Origin: Pseudomonadota bacterium
GTDB lineage: Bacteria; Pseudomonadota; Alphaproteobacteria; Rhodobacterales; Rhodobacteraceae
NCBI GenBank assembly: GCA_021813645.1
Contig: JAKAJW010000275.1
Location: 1-10,211, forward strand
Reading direction: 5' to 3'
DNA length: 10,211 bases
In this document: one piece after another, positions 6,965 through 10,211 of the stretch
Position numbering within the stretch: position 1 is the first letter of the stretch
Layout of the letters: each line of letters begins with the position of its first letter
Translations under genes and position numbers: made by a program
The notes under the pieces: generated by a model
Database searches by the model: none
What the model saw: the letters and a program-made list of their open reading frames with translations, nothing else
Told to the model about the DNA's origin: nothing

Positions 6965-7711
6965 ATGGCACGCGAAACGCGCCTAATGATGGGGATGCCG
7001 ATCATCGTCGACATCCCCGGAGACGAGCATGCCGGCCTGATCGAACAGGTCTTTGCCGGTTTCGCCGAGGTCGATGCCCGGTTCAGTCCCTATCGCGGCG
7101 ATAGCGAGCTCAGTGCGCTGAACGCCGGCCGGGTCCGGCCCGAAGAGCTAAGCGCGGAAATGGCCGAGGTGCTCGATATCGCGCAGAAGATGCGACAGGT
7201 CAGCGGCGGCTATTTCGACGTCCGCCGCCCGGACGGCGATCTGGATCCCTCGGGCGTCGTGAAGGGCTGGGCGATCCTGCGCGCCGCGCAACACATCGCG
7301 GCGGCCGGGGTCGGCGATTTCTACGTCGACGCCGGCGGCGACATCCAGACTGGCGGCCACGACGCGACCGGCAAGGACTGGGTGATCGGCATCCGCAACC
7401 CCTTCGCCGCCAGCGAGATCGTCAAGGCTTTGCGCCCCAAGGGACATGGGGTCGCCACCTCGGGCAACTACGTGCGGGGCAACCATATCTACGACCCGCA
7501 CAACCCCGGGGAAGCGATCTCGGCGATCGTCAGCCTCACCGTCATCGGCCCCGACGTGCTCGAGGCCGATCTCTACGCAACCGCCGCCTTCGCGATGGGA
7601 CGGCGCGGCATCCACTTCATCGAAGCGGTTCCCGATCTGGAAGGCTATGTGATCCATCCGGACGGCACCGCGCTGCAAACCAGCGGCTTCAGGAGCTTTG
7701 TGGTCCAATGA
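6965..7711 (+). CDS. apbE: FAD:protein FMN transferase, ApbE family
   Basis: 248-residue flavin transferase that would attach the FMN moiety of FAD to a Thr/Ser of a target protein, here most likely the product of the preceding gene. Motifs: TRLMMGMPI (5-13), the MGT-type start of ApbE; FSPYRGDSELSALN (40-53); DPSGVVKGWA (94-103), a variant of the DLGGIAKG motif; AGGDI (123-127); ATSGNY (164-169); HIYDP (174-178); and ADLYATA (201-207), containing the conserved metal-site Asp. It is shorter than the usual 300-350 residues and has no signal peptide or lipobox. No longer N-terminus is possible, because an in-frame TGA (the previous gene's stop) lies six bases before ATG 6965. A ribosome-binding site is weak, suggesting translational coupling. 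The stop overlaps the next start (ATGA). Confidence 0.92.
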   Translation: MARETRLMMGMPIIVDIPGDEHAGLIEQVFAGFAEVDARFSPYRGDSELSALNAGRVRPEELSAEMAEVLDIAQKMRQVSGGYFDVRRPDGDLDPSGVVKGWAILRAAQHIAAAGVGDFYVDAGGDIQTGGHDATGKDWVIGIRNPFAASEIVKALRPKGHGVATSGNYVRGNHIYDPHNPGEAISAIVSLTVIGPDVLEADLYATAAFAMGRRGIHFIEAVPDLEGYVIHPDGTALQTSGFRSFVVQ

Positions 7712-9222
7712 GAACGATCATTCCCCGCCTGCTCAATGGCGTCACGATGTATCGGCTGATGATCTACTATCTCGCCGCGCTGGTCGTCGCGGCCTTCGCG
7801 CTCGCGCTGGCCGGAAAACTGTTCGTGACCCCACTCGCTCTGGCCTTCTCGCTGCTCGTCATCACCGCCAGTTGCTGGCTGACAAACCGGGGCTTCGGCT
7901 ATCTCCTGCGCCTGCCGCTGAACCGGGAATCGGTCTATATCACGGCGCTCATCCTTGCCCTGGTGATGCCCGCCGCCGCGCCGACCGACCCGCAGGCGGT
8001 CGCGGCGCTGGTGCTCGCTTCTGTGGCCGCGATCGCCTCGAAGTTCCTGCTGACCATCGGCCACAAGCATATCTTCAACCCCGTCGCGCTCGGCGCGGTG
8101 GCCTCGGGGGTTCTGGTCGGCGTGCCGGCGGTCTGGTGGGTCAGCGGAAACCCGGTGATGCTGGTCCTGGTCATGCTGGGCGGCCTGCTGGTGACGAAGA
8201 AGGTCCAACGGTTCGACATGCTGGCCGTCTATCTGCTGGCCAACCTCGCCGCCATCGGCCTGGTCACGCCGCCGGCCATGTTGGGCACGGCGCTGCGCCA
8301 GGGCCTGCTCTACTCGCCGTTGTTCTTCGCCGGCTTCGCCATGCTGACGGAACCGATGACCGCCGCGCATGGCAAATACGCCCGCCTGGTCTATGGCGCC
8401 ATCGTCGGCGCCCTGACCGCGCCGGGCGTTCATATCGGCAGCTTCTTCTTCTCGCCGCAGATCGCTTTCCTCGTCGGCAACCTCTTTGCCTGGGTCGCGA
8501 GCCCCAAGGGCCGCTTCCGGATGACGCTCCTGCGGGTCGAGAAGATTGCCGCCGATTGCTACGAGTTCATCTTTCATCCCGATCGCCGGCTCGACTTCCT
8601 ACCCGGCCAATACCTCGACTGGACCCTGGCGGTTCCGGCGCCCGATAGCCGCGGCAACCGGCGTGCCTTCACCATCGCCTCGGCCCCCGGTGAGGATCAC
8701 GTGCGGCTGGGCGTCAAATTCTATCCCGACTCGAGCGCGTTCAAGCGCCAGCTTTCGGCGCTGCGGCCGGGGGACGCGATCTATGGCTCGCAGATCGCCG
8801 GCACCTTCACCCTGCCGCGCGACGCCGATCAGAAACTCCTGTTCATCGCCGGCGGGATTGGCATCACGCCGTTCCGTAGCATGATCCAGCATCTGCTCAA
8901 TCGCGGCGAGCGGCGCGACGTGATCCTGCTCTATGGCAATCGCCGGATCGACGACATCGCCTATGCCGAATTGCTCGAACGGGCGCGCCGCGAGATCGGA
9001 TTGCGCGTCGCCCATGTGATATCCGACGATCCGGCCGAACGGCACAACCACCATTCGGGCTTCATCGATGCCGGGATCATGCTGCGCGAAGCCCCCGACA
9101 TCGCCGAGCGCCTCGTCTTTATCTCCGGACCGCAGCCGATGGTGTCGAAGTTCCGCCGCATGCTGCAGCGCTGCGGGGTGCCCCGCCGCAATGTGCGGAC
9201 GGATTTCTTCCCGGGTTTCTGA
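7708..9222 (+). CDS. RnfD/NqrB-like membrane domain fused to FNR-like FAD/NAD(P)H oxidoreductase
   Basis: 504-residue two-domain protein. Residues 1 to about 270 form nine or ten membrane segments with RnfD/NqrB features: HKHIFNP (119-125) and FAMLTEPMT (210-218), corresponding to conserved loops of that family. No SGAT-type flavinylation motif is visible in this part, unlike NqrB. From about 271 to the end is a ferredoxin reductase-like module: RAFT (319-322) for FAD binding, GGIGITP (382-388) for NAD(P)H binding, LLYGNR, and SGPQPM (473-478) near the C-terminus. It likely oxidises cytosolic NAD(P)H via FAD and passes electrons through the membrane domain to the exported flavoprotein. The start overlaps the apbE stop by four bases (ATGA), with AGGAG about 12 bases upstream. 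No iron-sulfur cysteine motif is present. Electron direction and final acceptor are inferred. Confidence 0.87.
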   Translation: MRTIIPRLLNGVTMYRLMIYYLAALVVAAFALALAGKLFVTPLALAFSLLVITASCWLTNRGFGYLLRLPLNRESVYITALILALVMPAAAPTDPQAVAALVLASVAAIASKFLLTIGHKHIFNPVALGAVASGVLVGVPAVWWVSGNPVMLVLVMLGGLLVTKKVQRFDMLAVYLLANLAAIGLVTPPAMLGTALRQGLLYSPLFFAGFAMLTEPMTAAHGKYARLVYGAIVGALTAPGVHIGSFFFSPQIAFLVGNLFAWVASPKGRFRMTLLRVEKIAADCYEFIFHPDRRLDFLPGQYLDWTLAVPAPDSRGNRRAFTIASAPGEDHVRLGVKFYPDSSAFKRQLSALRPGDAIYGSQIAGTFTLPRDADQKLLFIAGGIGITPFRSMIQHLLNRGERRDVILLYGNRRIDDIAYAELLERARREIGLRVAHVISDDPAERHNHHSGFIDAGIMLREAPDIAERLVFISGPQPMVSKFRRMLQRCGVPRRNVRTDFFPGF

Positions 9223-9243
9223 CCCCGGGCCCTTTCCGCCTCG

Positions 9244-9298
9244 TTCCGGCGCCCCGCGCCTTCGAGGGCGCACCTGCCGTTCAGAGCGGGCGCCGGAA
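9244..9298 (+). terminator. Hairpin downstream of the flavin cassette (alternative fold 1)
   Basis: Inverted repeat TTCCGGCGCCC (9244-9254) with GGGCGCCGGAA (9288-9298), 11 bp perfect, starting 22 bp after the oxidoreductase stop. The loop holds a nested GCGCC/GGCGC stem (9256-9271). No T-run follows, so intrinsic termination is uncertain. The right arm is shared with a second hairpin extending to 9347. The gap 9223-9372 contains no gene that I can support. Confidence 0.45.
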
Positions 9299-9347
9299 AG
9301 CGCCGCCCCCCGAATTTGCCGCGCGAGTGGGGGCGCGCCTTTCCGGC
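9292..9347 (-). terminator. Hairpin downstream of the cytochrome gene (alternative fold 2)
   Basis: GCCGGAAAG (9292-9300) pairs with CTTTCCGGC (9339-9347). After a 3x3 internal loop, CGCCCCC (9304-9310) pairs with GGGGGCG (9329-9335), leaving an 18-nt loop. It begins 25 bases beyond the cytochrome stop when read on the minus strand. It shares GCCGGAA with the other hairpin, so in a single strand only one can form. It is probably a transcription barrier between the convergent genes, although no T-run is present. Confidence 0.4.
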
Positions 9348-9372
9348 CACCGGGCAGGCTGTGCCAGGGGCG

Positions 9373-9780
9373 CTATTGCTGGATGGACTCCAGATACGTC
9401 GCCAGCGACATGACCTTCCCGCGCGCCTCGATCACCGAACCGACGGGATTTTCCGCGCCGCCGGCCATGTCGGAGAAGGTCTGTCCCCAGACCGGCATCT
9501 GGCCCCCATGCGCACGCACGCCCGTGCGGCCATCGATGATGTGGATCACCTTGAGCATCGGGAAGGCCCCGTTGTTGCGTTGCGACAGCAGGGTCAGGTT
9601 CGGCGGCTTGACGGTCAGCACCATCGCCATTTCGCCGTCGCCCTTGCCCTCCATGCCGTGGCAGGCGGAGCAGTAGTCGCCATAAAGCGTCTTGCCGATG
9701 TCGCTTGCCTGGGCATTCGCAGCGCCGCCGACGCACAGGCTTGCCATCACGACGGCGGACAGGAGCAGAGTATGTCGCAT
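9373..9780 (-). CDS. Small periplasmic class I cytochrome c
   Basis: 135-residue exported mono-haem cytochrome. The signal peptide covers about residues 1-25 (RHTLLLSAVVMASL, then AANAQA). Cys16 is within it, but the residue before it is Leu, so a lipobox is not supported. The haem site is CSACH (37-41), followed by GMEGKGDG. The likely distal axial ligand is Met95 in GGQMPVWG. The helix-like tail (VMSLATYLESIQQ) is typical of class I folds. The start ATG at 9780 is preceded on the minus strand by a strong GGGGGAA ribosome-binding site 7 bases away; an upstream in-frame start would add 58 residues before the signal peptide. It carries single electrons in the periplasm; the partner is unknown. 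It converges on the flavin cassette and has an FNR-like box upstream. Confidence 0.92.
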   Translation of the reverse strand: MRHTLLLSAVVMASLCVGGAANAQASDIGKTLYGDYCSACHGMEGKGDGEMAMVLTVKPPNLTLLSQRNNGAFPMLKVIHIIDGRTGVRAHGGQMPVWGQTFSDMAGGAENPVGSVIEARGKVMSLATYLESIQQ

Positions 9781-9811
9781 CGCAGTTCCCCCCATTGTGT
9801 CCAATTGGGAA

Positions 9812-9817
9812 ATGGTA
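9812..9817 (-). promoter_or_regulatory. Possible -10 element of the cytochrome c promoter
   Basis: The minus strand reads TACCAT here, a fair match to TATAAT at its key T, A and last T. It would set transcription start near 9805, about 24 bases before the start codon. The FNR-like box centre would then lie near -40.5, close to the -41.5 spacing of class II FNR activation. No -35 hexamer is needed at such promoters. The spacing is the main support for this weak hexamer. Confidence 0.4.
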
Positions 9818-9838
9818 GCGGATGCGTGTCCCGCCTCA

Positions 9839-9852
9839 TTGATTTCCGTCAA
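9839..9852. promoter_or_regulatory. FNR/FnrL-type binding site
   Basis: TTGATTTCCGTCAA matches the FNR-family consensus TTGAT-N4-ATCAA at 9 of 10 defined positions (G for A in the right half). It lies 59-72 bp upstream of the cytochrome c start codon, between the ribosomal operon end and the cytochrome gene, so only the latter can be its target. It suggests activation under low oxygen by an FnrL/FnrP-like regulator; Dnr/Nnr-type regulators have similar sites. The rest of 9781-9999 holds no gene; a 12-bp palindrome GCCCCCGGGGGC lies at 9896-9907. Confidence 0.65.
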
Positions 9853-9954
9853 CGGCAGGTGGAGCGGTGGCAGAGCCGGCCGCCCGCAGGCCGTCGCCCC
9901 CGGGGGCCCGGAACGCGCAAACCATCGGGGCGCGATCGCACGCCGCAGGCCCAA

Positions 9955-9968
9955 CGCCCGAGCGGGCG
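9955..9968 (-). terminator. Candidate ribosomal operon terminator
   Basis: CGCCC (9955-9959) and GGGCG (9964-9968) form a 5-bp GC stem with a 4-nt loop. On the minus strand only TT follows, then G-rich sequence. It lies about 30 bases downstream of the tRNA-fMet gene and is the best terminator candidate before the cytochrome promoter, but it is weak for an rrn operon. Rho or an element I do not recognise may also act here. Confidence 0.35.
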
Positions 9969-9999
9969 GTGATCGAGACTTCGGAAGGGATGCGAGATT

Positions 10000-10076
<77 letters not shown>

Positions 10077-10121
10077 CCAGTGTGATGTCATCATTTAGAG
10101 AGTTTTTTTTCGTTTCTTTCT

Positions 10122-10211
10122 AGGTTTGGCGGCGACCTACTCTCCCACGTCTTAAGACGCAGTACCATCGGCGCGGCGGCACTTAACGGCCGAGTTCGGG
10201 ATGGGATCGGG
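10122..10211 (-). rRNA. rrf: 5S ribosomal RNA, 3' part (partial)
   Basis: The minus strand carries the conserved 3' portion of bacterial 5S rRNA: CCCATCCCGAACTCGG near the window edge, then GATGGTACTGCGTCTTAAGA, GTGGGAGAGTAGGTCG and the 3' end CCGCCAAACC. About 90 nt are present; the 5' part lies beyond position 10211. The 3' boundary near 10122 is estimated from the terminal-stem region and may be off by a few bases. The 45-nt spacer to the tRNA is A-rich on the transcribed strand, as expected for a processing site. The 23S and 16S genes should lie further right. Confidence 0.95.

Noticed and set aside
9718..9780. Cytochrome c as a lipoprotein
   Set aside because: Cys16 in the signal peptide is preceded by Leu rather than Gly, Ala or Ser, so it does not fit a lipobox; a normal AANAQA cleavage site follows.
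9781..9954. Longer cytochrome c start on the minus strand
   Set aside because: It would add 58 residues before the signal peptide and overlap the FNR box; ATG at 9780 has GGGGGAA immediately upstream.
9316..9972. Plus-strand open frame opposite the cytochrome c gene
   Set aside because: It is the complement of a gene with a haem motif and signal peptide; its product has no recognisable feature and runs into the rrn terminator region.

Overview
The window looks like chromosomal DNA from a high-GC alphaproteobacterium, most likely of the Rhodobacterales. Reading frames are dominated by G or C in the third codon position. A ribosomal operon ends with 5S rRNA followed by initiator tRNA, an arrangement familiar from Rhodobacter-type rrn operons. 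A good FNR-type box sits upstream of a cytochrome c gene. The exact genus cannot be told from the sequence alone.

Region 1 (1-6356, + strand) is a tightly packed ABC-import operon of the dipeptide/oligopeptide/nickel family with an unusual composition. It begins with the tail of an unidentified gene, followed by a DppC-type permease (125-1021), a DppB-type permease (1021-1941), a periplasmic family 5 solute-binding protein (1973-3607), an acetamidase/formamidase-family hydrolase (3611-4570), and one polypeptide carrying both ATPase domains (4581-6356, DppD-DppF fusion). Overlaps or gaps of 31 bp or less indicate one transcript. The hydrolase between the binding protein and the ATPase suggests that the cargo is an amide or amide-containing compound, hydrolysed after import for nitrogen or carbon.

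Region 2 (6357-9222, + strand) is a compact three-gene flavin electron-transfer cassette behind its own upstream region, which carries a dyad at 6463-6485. It encodes a small exported FMN-binding-domain protein with an SGAT flavinylation motif (6545-6958), a short ApbE-type FAD:protein FMN transferase (6965-7711), and a 504-residue fusion of an RnfD/NqrB-like membrane domain to a ferredoxin-NADP-reductase-like FAD/NAD(P)H domain (7708-9222). I infer an electron path from cytosolic NAD(P)H through FAD and the membrane domain to covalently bound FMN outside the membrane: a minimal Rnf/Nqr-like chain without the other Rnf/Nqr subunits. This is the most interesting part of the window.

Region 3 (9223-9999) starts with a convergent intergenic stretch holding two overlapping GC-rich hairpins that share one arm. 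Next comes a minus-strand gene for a small periplasmic class I cytochrome c (9373-9780). It has an FNR-like site (9839-9852) about 40 bp upstream of its inferred transcription start, which suggests low-oxygen induction. The cytochrome is a possible but unproven redox partner of the flavin cassette.

Region 4 (10000-10211, minus strand) is the 3' end of a ribosomal RNA operon: tRNA-fMet(CAT) with an A29-U41 variant anticodon stem, and the 3' part of 5S rRNA running off the window edge. The operon reads towards the cytochrome gene; a short hairpin at 9955-9968 is the only terminator candidate between them.
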